Source: Kluyvera sp047971185 (GTDB lineage: Bacteria; Pseudomonadota; Gammaproteobacteria; Enterobacterales; Enterobacteriaceae). Taken from it: a DNA stretch of 64,000 nucleotides. Below, piece by piece: positions 8,586 through 16,940 of this stretch. The stretch is taken from contig NZ_JBKDZH010000042.1 in assembly GCF_047971185.1 (NCBI RefSeq), positions 87,634-151,633 of the forward strand, in the 5' to 3' direction. Below the pieces are notes generated by a model, which saw only the letters and a program-made list of their open reading frames with translations, was not told the DNA's origin and searched no databases. A program made the translations under genes and the position numbers. How positions within the stretch are numbered: position 1 is the first letter of the stretch; each line of letters starts with the position of its first letter.

Positions 8586-9305
8586 ATGATGCGCAAAACG
8601 CTGCTGACGGCAGTACTCTCGTTCTCGGCGATGACCGCCCACGCTGACTACCAGTGCAGCGTCACGCCACGCGATGACGTGGTGCTCAAGCCGCAAACCG
8701 TGCAGGTGCAGGGCGAAAACGGCAATCTTATTATTACCCCCAACGGCGATGTCACCTACAACGGCAAGGCGTATACGTTAACGCCAGCCCAGCGTGAGCA
8801 GGCCAAAGATTATCAGACCGAGCTGCGCAGCGCGTTGCCGTGGATCGACGATGGCGCACGCAGCCGGGTAGAAAAGGGCCGCGTGGCGCTGGATAAAATC
8901 ATCGCCAAAGAAGTCGGCGAAAACAGCAACATGCGCGGTCGCCTGACCAAGCTGGACGCGCAGCTCAAAGCGCAGATGAACCGCATTATTGAACGTCGTA
9001 GCGATGGCTTAACCTTCCACTACAAAGCCATCGACCAGGTTCGCGCCGACGGCCAGCAGCTGGTCAATCAGGCGATGGGCGGCATCCTGCAGGACAGCAT
9101 TAACGAGATGGGCGCCAAAGCGGTACTGAAAGGCGGCGGCAACCCGCTACAGGGCGTGCTGGGCAGCCTTGGCGGCCTGCAAACCGCCATTCAGAACGAA
9201 TGGAAAAACCAGGAAGCGGATTTCCAGGCGTTTGGTAAAGACGTGTGCAGCCGCGTGGTGTCGCTGGAAGATAGCCGCAAGGCGCTGGTCGGCACGCTGA
9301 AGTAA
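8586..9305 (+). CDS. yggN: YggN, DUF2884 periplasmic protein
   Basis: A 239-residue protein with a cleavable signal peptide (MMRKTLLTAVLSFSAMTAHA, mature start DYQ), so it is probably periplasmic. It aligns with E. coli YggN along its whole length. The middle is helical and charged; two Cys in the mature part (CSV near the start and DVCSRVV near the end) could form a disulfide. A GAGGG sits before the tandem ATGATG. The function is unknown. Confidence 0.92.
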   Translation: MMRKTLLTAVLSFSAMTAHADYQCSVTPRDDVVLKPQTVQVQGENGNLIITPNGDVTYNGKAYTLTPAQREQAKDYQTELRSALPWIDDGARSRVEKGRVALDKIIAKEVGENSNMRGRLTKLDAQLKAQMNRIIERRSDGLTFHYKAIDQVRADGQQLVNQAMGGILQDSINEMGAKAVLKGGGNPLQGVLGSLGGLQTAIQNEWKNQEADFQAFGKDVCSRVVSLEDSRKALVGTLK

Positions 9306-9314
9306 TACCCTCCC

Positions 9315-9340
9315 GGCTACCTGCATTTCTGCGGGTAGCC
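9315..9340 (+). terminator. Stem-loop after yggN
   Basis: GGCTACC and GGTAGCC form a 7-bp stem (inner pairs possible), followed by AGATTCAGATTTTG. A plausible weak terminator between yggN and yggM. Confidence 0.45.
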
Positions 9341-9416
9341 AGATTCAGATTTTGTTTATCCGTCTCCCTTTCGCAGATTCCGTATGATGCGCTTTTCATA
9401 CTAAAAGGAATTTGCC

Positions 9417-10421
9417 ATGAAACTCGCCTGGAAATACGCGGCGCTTCTGCTGTGCTGCGGCTCTGTCCATGTGTTCGCCAGCGGCAACACGCCCACGGAT
9501 GACGTTATCAAGCAGCAGTTCGCGAAGCAGTCTGGCGGCATGATGCACCTGGGGCATATCACGCTACGTCGGCTTGACGCCGTCGGTAATCAGGCCACCT
9601 ATTCGGTTGAAGGCGATATGGCGGCTGACGACAATCTCTATCGCATGGTGGGGATGGCGGGGGATTACCTCTTCTATGAAAATACCTGGGTAAAAGACCG
9701 TCCGGTAAAATTTTCAGCGATGATGACCGCCGTGGGTACCCAGGCTTCGGGCTGGACGACGACGTTTTTTTCCATGCAAACGGCGGCGAAAAATGCCGGC
9801 AGGCCGTTTAGCCCAACGGAGGATCTGAGTAAGACGCTGGTGGTTAACGACAGCGGCTTTATGGCGCAGTTCGCGAAGCTTGATACCCAGTTTGCCGAAA
9901 GTAAAACCACGGTGGAAACCCAGCAGAAACAGTACGATGAGCTGAAAAAGCAGGTGATGGATTTAGACGAGCAAATAAAGCGCTCATGGGGAACGGACGC
10001 CAGCGGTAAATCGCTCGACCGCAGCGCGGTATTGCAGGCGATGAACGCTGAGATGTACGCCGTCGACCATAAAAACGACATGACAAAGTTCAGCAATCAG
10101 TACTACATCAACGTTTACGAACCCGCGCTGGTCGCCTGCCAGAAAAAGGCGGTGTGCGATGCCGAGCCGATTCGCACCGCGCGCGACGTTGCGCTGGAAG
10201 AACAGCGACGCGAATATCATCGCCAGCACGATCTGATGCAGGAAAAGATAACGAAAGCGATCGCGGAAAAAGACGCGAAGGTGGCGCCGCTGAGAAAACA
10301 GCGCGAGGCGTTACGTGGGCAAATGGTGGTGCTGGAGGCCAGCAACCAGGAGCTAACGTATAATGCGAAGCGCTGGCAGGAAGGGGTGGCGCGGATGCGT
10401 AAAGAGGGAGCAATTCCTTGA
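9417..10421 (+). CDS. yggM: YggM-like DUF1202 periplasmic protein
   Basis: 334 residues with a signal peptide (MKLAWKYAALLLCCGSVHVFA) and then a helical mature region with two coiled-coil-prone stretches (about 155-185 and 255-315, rich in Gln, Glu and Lys). Length, signal peptide and position beside yggN fit the DUF1202 family, represented by E. coli YggM (about 335 residues). An AAGGA lies before the ATG. In E. coli the asparaginase gene ansB sits between yggM and yggN; here the two are adjacent. The function is unknown, and the family call rests on length and context more than on a remembered alignment. Confidence 0.7.
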   Translation: MKLAWKYAALLLCCGSVHVFASGNTPTDDVIKQQFAKQSGGMMHLGHITLRRLDAVGNQATYSVEGDMAADDNLYRMVGMAGDYLFYENTWVKDRPVKFSAMMTAVGTQASGWTTTFFSMQTAAKNAGRPFSPTEDLSKTLVVNDSGFMAQFAKLDTQFAESKTTVETQQKQYDELKKQVMDLDEQIKRSWGTDASGKSLDRSAVLQAMNAEMYAVDHKNDMTKFSNQYYINVYEPALVACQKKAVCDAEPIRTARDVALEEQRREYHRQHDLMQEKITKAIAEKDAKVAPLRKQREALRGQMVVLEASNQELTYNAKRWQEGVARMRKEGAIP

Positions 10422-10423
10422 TA

Positions 10424-10457
10424 ACCCGGAGTCGGCGCGTTCGCGCCTCGTCCGGGT
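10424..10457. terminator. Hairpin between convergent yggM and dctM
   Basis: ACCCGGA...TCCGGGT enclosing GGCGCG-TT-CGCGCC gives a long two-part stem in the 46-base convergent gap. There is no U-tract on either side, so its role as a shared 3'-end structure is inference. Confidence 0.5.
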
Positions 10458-10467
10458 GACGTGGGTG

Positions 10468-11769
10468 TTACATCAACCCCAGCAGCTGCGGAATAAACAG
10501 CGAAATCTGCGGGATGTAGGCGATCATCATCAGCGCGACCAGCAGCGCGGCGTAGAACGGCAGCAGCGGTTTAATCAGTTGCTGGATTTTGACGCCGGAG
10601 ATAGAGCAGCCGACGAACAGCGCGCTGCCTACCGGCGGCGTCAGCAGGCCGATACACAGGTTGGCGACCATCATAATGCCGAAGTGCACCGGATCCATAC
10701 CCAGGTCCTGGGCGATCGGCAGGAAGATCGGCGTGAAGATCAGCACCGCGGGTGTCATATCCATAAAGATGCCGACGATCAGCAGCACGATGTTAATCAG
10801 CAGCAGGATCACCAGCGGATTCTCCGAGATCCCCATCAGCGTGTCGCTAATCATGTAAGGAATATCCGCGTTGGTCATCGCCCACGACATGCCGACGGAA
10901 AAACCGATTAGCAGCAGCACGATTGAGGTGGTCACTACCGATTCAAGAATCAGCTTCGGCAGATCGCGCCACTTCACTTCGCGGTAGATAATTACCGACA
11001 GGATAAAGGTATAAACCACCGCGATGGCCGACGCTTCGGTGGCGGTGAAAATCCCGCCCAGAATCCCGCCCATCACGATAATCACCAGCAGCAGGCTCGG
11101 CAGAGCGTCGAGGAACGCTTTCGCCGCCTGGGCGCAGGTCGGGCGCTCGGAGACCGGGTAGCCGCGGCGCTTAGCGATAATCGCGCAAACCACCATAATC
11201 GACAGCCCCATCAGAATGCCCGGCAGATAACCGGCCATAAACAGCGAGGCCACCGATACGCCGCCGGCGGTCAGCGAGAAGACGATCAGCACGTTAGACG
11301 GCGGAATCAGCAGCCCGGTGATGCACGACGAGACGTTAACCGCCGTTGAGAAGGCCGGATCGTAGCCCTTTTTCGTCTGAATCGGGTGCAGCGTGCCGCC
11401 TACCGCCGCCGCTGCGGCCACCGCCGAACCGGAGATAGAACCGAACATCATGTTAGCGAGCACGTTGACGTGGCCCAGCGAGCCGGGAACGCGCCCCACC
11501 ATCACCTGCGCGAGGTTAATCAGGCGGATGGCAATACCCCCGCTGTTCATCAGCGTACCGGCGAAGATGAAGAACGGAATCGCCAGCAGGGCAAAGTTAT
11601 CCAGACCGTTGGCCAGGCGCTGGGAAACAGTAATGACGGCGATATCCCACGGGAACATCAGCAGCATCGAGGCGACGGTGGCGATACCGATGGAAAACGA
11701 AATCGGCACGCCGATAAACACCAGCACGAAGAACGCGCCAAACAGCGTTAAAGCAATATACCCGTCCAT
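10468..11769 (-). CDS. TRAP transporter large permease subunit (DctM family)
   Basis: The membrane component of a tripartite ATP-independent periplasmic transporter, which carries organic acids with Na+. 433 residues with about 12 hydrophobic segments; family signatures include NGLDNFALLAIPFFIFAG, GSISGSAVAAAAAVGG and LLTPPVGSALFVG. The ATG shares one base with the stop of the small permease gene (TAATG), showing translational coupling. Order on the minus strand is binding protein, small permease, large permease. The substrate cannot be read from sequence. Confidence 0.93.
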   Translation of the reverse strand: MDGYIALTLFGAFFVLVFIGVPISFSIGIATVASMLLMFPWDIAVITVSQRLANGLDNFALLAIPFFIFAGTLMNSGGIAIRLINLAQVMVGRVPGSLGHVNVLANMMFGSISGSAVAAAAAVGGTLHPIQTKKGYDPAFSTAVNVSSCITGLLIPPSNVLIVFSLTAGGVSVASLFMAGYLPGILMGLSIMVVCAIIAKRRGYPVSERPTCAQAAKAFLDALPSLLLVIIVMGGILGGIFTATEASAIAVVYTFILSVIIYREVKWRDLPKLILESVVTTSIVLLLIGFSVGMSWAMTNADIPYMISDTLMGISENPLVILLLINIVLLIVGIFMDMTPAVLIFTPIFLPIAQDLGMDPVHFGIMMVANLCIGLLTPPVGSALFVGCSISGVKIQQLIKPLLPFYAALLVALMMIAYIPQISLFIPQLLGLM

Positions 11770-12272
11770 TAGTGCGCTCCTTCTGTGGACTGTTTCAGGC
11801 TAATCAGGCCGTTGGCGATAAACCACAGGGCGTAAAACATCATGATGAGGCCGGACAGCGGCAGGATCAGATAGACGTAGCCCATCGGAATTTGCATCGC
11901 CGCGGAGACCTGTGCGGTAGCCAGCGTTTTCGCTATCAGCTTCAGGCCGCCGGTGACGATCACCGAACCGGAGAAGATAAAAATCAGCAGGTTAATCACC
12001 ACGCCCAGCAGCGTTTGCTTACGCGGCTTGAGCGTCATGGCCAGCAGATCGATCGCCAGATGGCGCTGTGCGCCGACGGTATAGGCCGCGCCGAGCAGGC
12101 CCACCCAAATCATCAGAAAGCGCGCCAGCTCATCGGTGAGAGTGCTGGGCTGGTTTAATACGTAGCGGCTGAACACCTGCCAGACCACGCAGACGACCAG
12201 TGCCACCATCACCGCGACGGAGAATGCCGCGATCGCGCGGTCGACCGCGCGGTTAGTGCGGGTAAAAATCAT
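11769..12272 (-). CDS. TRAP transporter small permease subunit (DctQ family)
   Basis: 167 residues with four hydrophobic segments and the DctQ signature RYVLNQPSTLTDELARFLMIWVG (shown in part: DELARFLMIWVGLLGAAY). It pairs with the DctM-type subunit, whose ATG overlaps this stop by one base. An AGGA ribosome-binding site precedes the ATG. It acts in the inner membrane as the scaffold of the transporter. Confidence 0.9.
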   Translation of the reverse strand: MIFTRTNRAVDRAIAAFSVAVMVALVVCVVWQVFSRYVLNQPSTLTDELARFLMIWVGLLGAAYTVGAQRHLAIDLLAMTLKPRKQTLLGVVINLLIFIFSGSVIVTGGLKLIAKTLATAQVSAAMQIPMGYVYLILPLSGLIMMFYALWFIANGLISLKQSTEGAH

Positions 12273-12293
12273 CGTTTATTATCCTGGTGAAAG

Positions 12294-12312
12294 CGGGCCA
12301 GAAGCTGGCCCG
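12294..12312 (-). terminator. Stem-loop between TRAP binding protein and small permease genes
   Basis: CGGGCCAG and CTGGCCCG form a perfect 8-bp stem with a 3-base loop in the 51-base gap after the binding-protein gene. Such hairpins commonly stabilise binding-protein mRNA or partly terminate transcription, raising binding protein over membrane subunits. That role is inference. Confidence 0.55.
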
Positions 12313-12323
12313 TAAAAAGGGAG

Positions 12324-13310
12324 TTACTCGGCGGCGGCTTCAAATTTGGCCAGCAGCGCGGCCTGTTTTGGATCTTTGTTGAAATCGTCAAACAGCGGCT
12401 GGACGGCGGCGCGGAACGGCGCTTTGTCGACTTTGACGATCTCACCGCCCATCGCTTTCGCCTGAGCGCGGGTATCGGCGTCGATTTTATCCCACAGCTT
12501 CTGCTGGAAAGCTTCCGAGTCTTTAGCCGCTTTGGCCAGAATCTGCTGCTGCTCCGGCGTTAGCTTGTCCCAGGTTTTGGTGGAGATCACCAGGAAGTCA
12601 GGAATAGAGGCGTGCTCATCTTCGGAAAAGACTTTGGCAATTTCGATATGGCGCGTTTGTACCCATGACGGGACGTTATTTTCCGCGCCGTCAACCACCC
12701 CTTGCTGCATGGCGGTATACACTTCGCCAAATGAAATTGGCGTTGGCGAGCCGCCCATTAATTCAATCATTTTAATGGTGGTGGGGCTGGCCTGAACGCG
12801 AATTTTAAGCCCTTTTAAATCTTCCGGTTTGGTAATTGGTTTTTTAGCGTAAAAACTACGGGTACCGGCAACATAAGCGGAAAGCGCGAAGAAACCTTTC
12901 TCTTTCGTTGAGTCCATAATTTCTTTACCGACGTCACCGAATACTACTTTATTAAAATGTGCCTGGTCTTTAAATAAGAACGGTAAATTATAAATGGCGT
13001 AAACGTTATCAAACGATTCCAGATCGCTGGCGGAGCCTTTGGTCATATCCAGCGCGCCGTTCTGTAACAGCTCCATCGTTTCACGGGCGCTGCCCATCTG
13101 GCTGCTGGGGTAAATACGAATCGTCATTTTACCGTCTGATAGCTGCTTGACTTCTTTAGCCATTTCTTCAAAAGCCTGGTGTACAACGTGGCTACGCTCA
13201 AGGTTGTGCGCCAGCTTTAGCGTTACTTTTTCAGCGGCAGTGGCCCCAGCGGAAAGCAATGCGAAAAGCGATGCGCAGATCATCGTCTTGCGAAAAGAGA
13301 GAGATTTCAT
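12324..13310 (-). CDS. TRAP transporter substrate-binding protein (DctP family)
   Basis: A periplasmic receptor of 328 residues with signal peptide (MKSLSFRKTMICASLFALLS, cleavage after ATA). DctP-family signatures are present: SARETMELLQNGALDMT, LKGLKIRVQASPT (this Arg normally binds the ligand carboxylate) and QGVVDGAENNVPSW. It is the first gene of the three-gene operon. The ligand is probably a carboxylate such as a sugar acid or C4-dicarboxylate, but nothing here names it. No catabolic gene is adjacent to suggest a substrate. Confidence 0.93.
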   Translation of the reverse strand: MKSLSFRKTMICASLFALLSAGATAAEKVTLKLAHNLERSHVVHQAFEEMAKEVKQLSDGKMTIRIYPSSQMGSARETMELLQNGALDMTKGSASDLESFDNVYAIYNLPFLFKDQAHFNKVVFGDVGKEIMDSTKEKGFFALSAYVAGTRSFYAKKPITKPEDLKGLKIRVQASPTTIKMIELMGGSPTPISFGEVYTAMQQGVVDGAENNVPSWVQTRHIEIAKVFSEDEHASIPDFLVISTKTWDKLTPEQQQILAKAAKDSEAFQQKLWDKIDADTRAQAKAMGGEIVKVDKAPFRAAVQPLFDDFNKDPKQAALLAKFEAAAE

Positions 13311-13391
13311 TAATAGGCTCCATGCACATTCATTATTGTGGTTTATATCTAGAGGGACAGCGTTGAATTTCTGTATGACATATTATCCTGG

Positions 13392-13402
13392 TTGTCTGAC
13401 AG
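13392..13402. promoter_or_regulatory. Possible GntR/FCD-type operator upstream of TRAP operon
   Basis: TTGTCTGACAG is a one-mismatch palindrome (TTGTC-T-GACAA ideal) centred 87 bases before the binding-protein ATG. This pattern is typical of FCD-class GntR regulators that control organic-acid transporters. No such regulator is encoded in the window. Confidence 0.35.
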
Positions 13403-13573
13403 CTTTACGCTACCACTCTCACACTTTTAAATTATCTACGCATTAAATGCGGTTTTTGTGCGCTGGATTATATTTATTATGTATTCGTTATTGGCTATTA
13501 ATATTTTTATTAAATATTAGCAGTGGAATTATTCGGTAAGTATTGCGGTGATCGTTCGGTAAAGATGAGTGAT

Positions 13574-13609
13574 ATATATTTCGCCATTATAAATAACGGC
13601 GAAATATAT
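13574..13609 (+). terminator. Long AT-rich hairpin between hemW and TRAP operon
   Basis: ATATATTTCGCC and GGCGAAATATAT form a perfect 12-bp stem around a 12-base centre that can pair further. The T-rich tract (TTGTTTTTT) is on the plus strand, so it would best stop transcription running antisense into hemW; on minus it may still mark the hemW mRNA end. Confidence 0.5.
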
Positions 13610-13616
13610 TTGTTTT

Positions 13617-14753
13617 TTATTCGCTGAGGAACAGTTCAAGCAGTGAGTTTAAAAACAGCTTACCGTGCTCGGTTATCTGCCAGTATTGCTCGCACTCGGT
13701 CAGGTAGCCCTGAGCCAGCGCTTCATCGAGCTGCGGGCGGATGACGCTCTCATCCAGGCCGGTATAGGCACTGAATTCGGCGCGCGGCGCGGCTTCCAGC
13801 AGACGGAAGCGGTTCATAAAGAACTCGAACGGCTTGTCGGCGTTTTCGACATCGTGCTGGCGTTCGAGGTAGCGTCCTTCCATATAGCCGCGCGGGTGGC
13901 GGGTTTTCGCCGTGCGCAGGATGCGGCCGTCGGGGAAGGTGACTTTACCGTGTGCGCCGCAGCCAATGCCCAGGTAGTCGCCGAAGCGCCAGTAGTTGAG
14001 GTTGTGCTGGCACTGGTAACCGGGTTTGGCATAGGCCGAGGTTTCATACTGCTGGTAGCCCGCGGCGGTCAGCAGCTGGTGGCCCTGCTCGAAGATATCC
14101 CACAGCGAGTCGTCGTCCGGCAGTACCGGCGGGCGCGAGCCAAACAGGGTGTTCGGTTCGATGGTCAGCTGATACCAGGACAGATGCGGCGGTGCCAGCT
14201 CAATCGCCTGGCGCAGGTCGCTGAGCGCCTCTTCCAGCGACTGATCCGGCAGGCCGTGCATCAGGTCGAGGTTGAAGCTGCGCAGCCCCAGCTCGTTCGC
14301 CAGCCGCGCGGCGCGTTTTGCCTCTTCCGGGCCGTGGATGCGGCCAAGCCGCTGGAGCTTGCTTTCGCTAAAGCTCTGCACGCCGATCGAAATGCGGTTA
14401 ACGCCTGCCCGCTGGTACTCGACGAAGCGGTCGGCTTCAACGGCGCCCGGGTTTGCTTCCATGGTAATTTCTGCATCAGGGGCCAGCGTCAGACGCGCGC
14501 GTACGCCGTCCAGCAGGGCCTGCATCGCCGGGCCTGACAGCAGGCTCGGCGTACCGCCGCCGATGAAGATGGTCTTCACTTCACGTCCCTGGGCGTAGGC
14601 GATATCGGCGTCTAAATCGCTCAGCAGATGCTGGACGTAGTCGTCGTGCGGCACTTCGCCCTTCAGCGCGTGCGAGTTGAAGTCGCAGTACGGACACTTC
14701 TGCACGCACCACGGGATGTGAATGTAAAGACTCAGCGGAGGCAGCTTAACCAT
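13617..14753 (-). CDS. hemW: Radical SAM heme chaperone HemW
   Basis: A radical SAM protein related to oxygen-independent coproporphyrinogen oxidase that acts in heme trafficking. 378 residues, the same as E. coli. The cluster motif is Cys16-x3-Cys20-x2-Cys23 (PWCVQKCPYCDF), without the extra Cys typical of HemN. GGGTPSLL and the C-terminal HemN_C domain are present. The ATG overlaps the rdgB stop by 8 bases, making it the last gene of yggS-yggT-yggU-rdgB-hemW. Confidence 0.96.
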   Translation of the reverse strand: MVKLPPLSLYIHIPWCVQKCPYCDFNSHALKGEVPHDDYVQHLLSDLDADIAYAQGREVKTIFIGGGTPSLLSGPAMQALLDGVRARLTLAPDAEITMEANPGAVEADRFVEYQRAGVNRISIGVQSFSESKLQRLGRIHGPEEAKRAARLANELGLRSFNLDLMHGLPDQSLEEALSDLRQAIELAPPHLSWYQLTIEPNTLFGSRPPVLPDDDSLWDIFEQGHQLLTAAGYQQYETSAYAKPGYQCQHNLNYWRFGDYLGIGCGAHGKVTFPDGRILRTAKTRHPRGYMEGRYLERQHDVENADKPFEFFMNRFRLLEAAPRAEFSAYTGLDESVIRPQLDEALAQGYLTECEQYWQITEHGKLFLNSLLELFLSE

Positions 14754-15339
14754 TGCGCATCGCTTCCAGTAACAGCTTCAGCGCCTGGCCGCGGTGGGAG
14801 ATAGCAATCTTCTCTTCACGGCTCAGCTCGGCGGCGGTTTTGCCTTCCGACGGCACGAAGAAGATAGGGTCGTAGCCAAAGCCGCCCTGGCCTGCCGGCG
14901 AGCGGGTAATGACGCCCGGCCAGCTGCCGTGGCACACCAGCGGCGTCGGGTCTTCCGCGTGGCGCATATACACCAGCACGCAGTGGAACTGCGCCTGACG
15001 CTGGTCGTCCGGCACGTCTTTCAGGGTTTCCAGCAGCTTTTCCAGGTTTTGCTGGTCCGTGGCGTCGACGCCGGAGTAGCGCGCGGAATAAATGCCCGGC
15101 GCGCCGCCGAGTACGTCAACCGCCAGGCCGGAATCATCGGCGATAGCCGGTAAGCCGGTGACCTGTGCGGCGTGGCGCGCTTTGAGAATCGCGTTCTCAA
15201 TAAAGGTCAGCCCGGTCTCCTCGGCGGACTCTACGCCAAGCTCGGTCTGGGCGACGATATCAAGACCAAAATCGCCGAGCAGCGAGGCAAGCTCGCGCAC
15301 TTTACCGGCGTTACCGGTCGCGAGGACAACTTTTTGCAT
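14746..15339 (-). CDS. rdgB: dITP/XTP pyrophosphatase RdgB
   Basis: Hydrolyses non-canonical purine triphosphates (dITP, XTP) so they are not built into DNA. 197 residues matching E. coli RdgB (MQKVVLATGNAGKVRELASL at the start). The nucleotide-binding loop TGNAGK, IADDSGLAVD and GFGYDPIF are intact. It overlaps hemW by 8 bases and starts 8 bases after yggU, so it is in the same operon. Confidence 0.96.
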   Translation of the reverse strand: MQKVVLATGNAGKVRELASLLGDFGLDIVAQTELGVESAEETGLTFIENAILKARHAAQVTGLPAIADDSGLAVDVLGGAPGIYSARYSGVDATDQQNLEKLLETLKDVPDDQRQAQFHCVLVYMRHAEDPTPLVCHGSWPGVITRSPAGQGGFGYDPIFFVPSEGKTAAELSREEKIAISHRGQALKLLLEAMRNG

Positions 15340-15347
15340 GGGATATC

Positions 15348-15638
15348 CTAATGTGTCAGGGCGTCGACGCCCGATGGGATCTGTTGCGGATGAATAATTT
15401 TAACCTGTTTATGTCGCCCCAGTTCACCTTTCTCGATGATGACCTGGCTTTTGGCGACCTTAAACTGTTTGGCGAGATATTTCACCAGATGGGCATTAGC
15501 CTGCCCATCCACGGGCGGGGCGGTGATGGCGACTTTAAGCTCGTCGCCATGCACCCCAACAATCGCGTCCCGGCTGGCCTTTGGCTGAATATACAGCCGC
15601 AGCACCAGCCCGTCATCGCAGGGAGTGACGGCACTCAT
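15348..15638 (-). CDS. yggU: YggU, DUF167 family protein
   Basis: A small protein of 96 residues (MSAVTPCDDGLVLRLYIQPK). The conserved DUF167 core has PKASRDAIVG, APPVDGQAN and KGELGRHKQ. The start at 15638 overlaps the yggT stop as ATGA, which is better than a Met four codons earlier and agrees with E. coli. The function is unknown. Confidence 0.92.
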   Translation of the reverse strand: MSAVTPCDDGLVLRLYIQPKASRDAIVGVHGDELKVAITAPPVDGQANAHLVKYLAKQFKVAKSQVIIEKGELGRHKQVKIIHPQQIPSGVDALTH

Positions 15639-16201
15639 AGCGCCATCCACAGTCCTGGCAGCAGCATGTTGCCGGTGGCTTGCAGCACTTCGGCGATGCC
15701 CATATTAATGACGTACAGCAGCAGCACCAGCACCATCGGGGAAAAATCGATTCCCCCCATGGACGGCAGCAGCCGACGGATAGGGCGCAGCAGCGGCTCG
15801 GCCAGCTGCATCAGAACGAACTCAACCGGGCTGCGGCCCTGGCTGACCCAGCTCATGATCGCCATCAGCAGCAGTACCCAGAAGATCAGCAGGCCGATAG
15901 TCTTGAGCAGAATCAGCACCGCCGAGATCCAGATAATCGGCTGGAAGGTGATGACCATAAACAGCACGATGGCTTTCACCACGCACAGAATAAAGGCCAG
16001 CAGCAGCGAAGAGCTGTCCAGCGGGCCCATCGGCGGAATGACGCGGCGCAGCGGCCCGACGATAGGCTGGGTGATTTTCACCACAAACTGCGAGAACGGG
16101 TTGTAAAAATCGCAGCGCGCCCACTGCATCCAGACGCGCAGCAGTAGCACCATTGTGTACAGTTCAATCACTGTAGAGAGCAGGAAGGTCAACGTCTTCA
16201 T
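15635..16201 (-). CDS. yggT: YggT family inner-membrane protein
   Basis: 188 residues with several membrane helices arranged as two YGGT repeats (P-rich loops QPIVGPLRRVIPP and EPLLRPIRRLLPS). Homologues are linked to osmotic stress tolerance and cell envelope or division functions, but no reaction is known. It lies between yggS and yggU, with a 4-base overlap to yggU. Confidence 0.93.
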   Translation of the reverse strand: MKTLTFLLSTVIELYTMVLLLRVWMQWARCDFYNPFSQFVVKITQPIVGPLRRVIPPMGPLDSSSLLLAFILCVVKAIVLFMVITFQPIIWISAVLILLKTIGLLIFWVLLLMAIMSWVSQGRSPVEFVLMQLAEPLLRPIRRLLPSMGGIDFSPMVLVLLLYVINMGIAEVLQATGNMLLPGLWMAL

Positions 16202-16219
16202 GGCGTTCCTTGGGGTTCC

Positions 16220-16924
16220 TTATTTTTTTGTGTAATCACGCGCACCAAAAATCGCGGTGCCAATGCGTACCATTGTACTACCTGCCGCAACAGCGGCTTC
16301 CATGTCGTCAGACATACCCAGAGATAGCGTGTCTACGGTCGGGTAGTCTGCTTTCAACCGCGCGAATGCTACAGCCATTTCGCGGGCCACGGCAAACTGC
16401 CGGTCGTACTCTTTTTCCGGCGCGGGAATCGCCATCAGGCCGCGCAGGCGGACGTTCGGCAGCGCGGCGATTTCAGCCGCCAGCGCGTCAAGCGCCTCCA
16501 GCGGAATGCCTGATTTGCTCTGCTCATCGCTGATGTTGATTTGAATCAGCACATTGAGCGGTGCTAGCTCCCTTGGGCGCTGTTCGCTCAGGCGAACCGC
16601 GATTTTCAGCCGGTCTACGGTATGGCACCAGTCGAAGTGCTCGGCAACCAGACGACTTTTATTGGACTGCAACGGGCCAATAAAGTGCCATTGCAGCGAG
16701 GTGACGCCCTGCTCGCGAAAGTGGCGAATTTTTTCTACCCCTTCCTGAACGTAGTTTTCACCAAATGCGGTCTGGCCCGCCGCAACGGCTTCTTCGACGG
16801 CGCTCGCAGGTTTTGTTTTACTCACTGCAAGCAGCGTTACTTCTTCTGAATCCCGGCCGCAACGCGCTGCTGCCGCTGAGATTTTCTCCCTGACCTGTGC
16901 CAGGTTATGCGCAATATCGTTCAT
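16220..16924 (-). CDS. yggS: YggS, PLP homeostasis protein (PLPHP)
   Basis: A 234-residue fold-type III PLP-binding protein that maintains pyridoxal phosphate and amino-acid balance. The PLP lysine is in LLAVSKTKPAS; FGENYVQE, WHFIGPLQSNK and LSLGMSDDMEAAV are intact. The frame is open 38 codons further upstream, but MNDIAHNLAQV is the family start. The ATG is only 16 bases from the divergent yggR ATG. Confidence 0.96.
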   Translation of the reverse strand: MNDIAHNLAQVREKISAAAARCGRDSEEVTLLAVSKTKPASAVEEAVAAGQTAFGENYVQEGVEKIRHFREQGVTSLQWHFIGPLQSNKSRLVAEHFDWCHTVDRLKIAVRLSEQRPRELAPLNVLIQINISDEQSKSGIPLEALDALAAEIAALPNVRLRGLMAIPAPEKEYDRQFAVAREMAVAFARLKADYPTVDTLSLGMSDDMEAAVAAGSTMVRIGTAIFGARDYTKK

Positions 16925-16940
16925 ATGGGCTGGTGGGTCT

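Larger units (their letters stand above)
13311..13616. other. TRAP operon promoter region
   Basis: 306 AT-rich bases between hemW (upstream) and the TRAP binding-protein gene, both on minus. It contains a near-palindrome TTGTCTGACAG (13392-13402) and a long hairpin (13574-13609), listed separately. No protein gene is seen. Confidence 0.5.
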
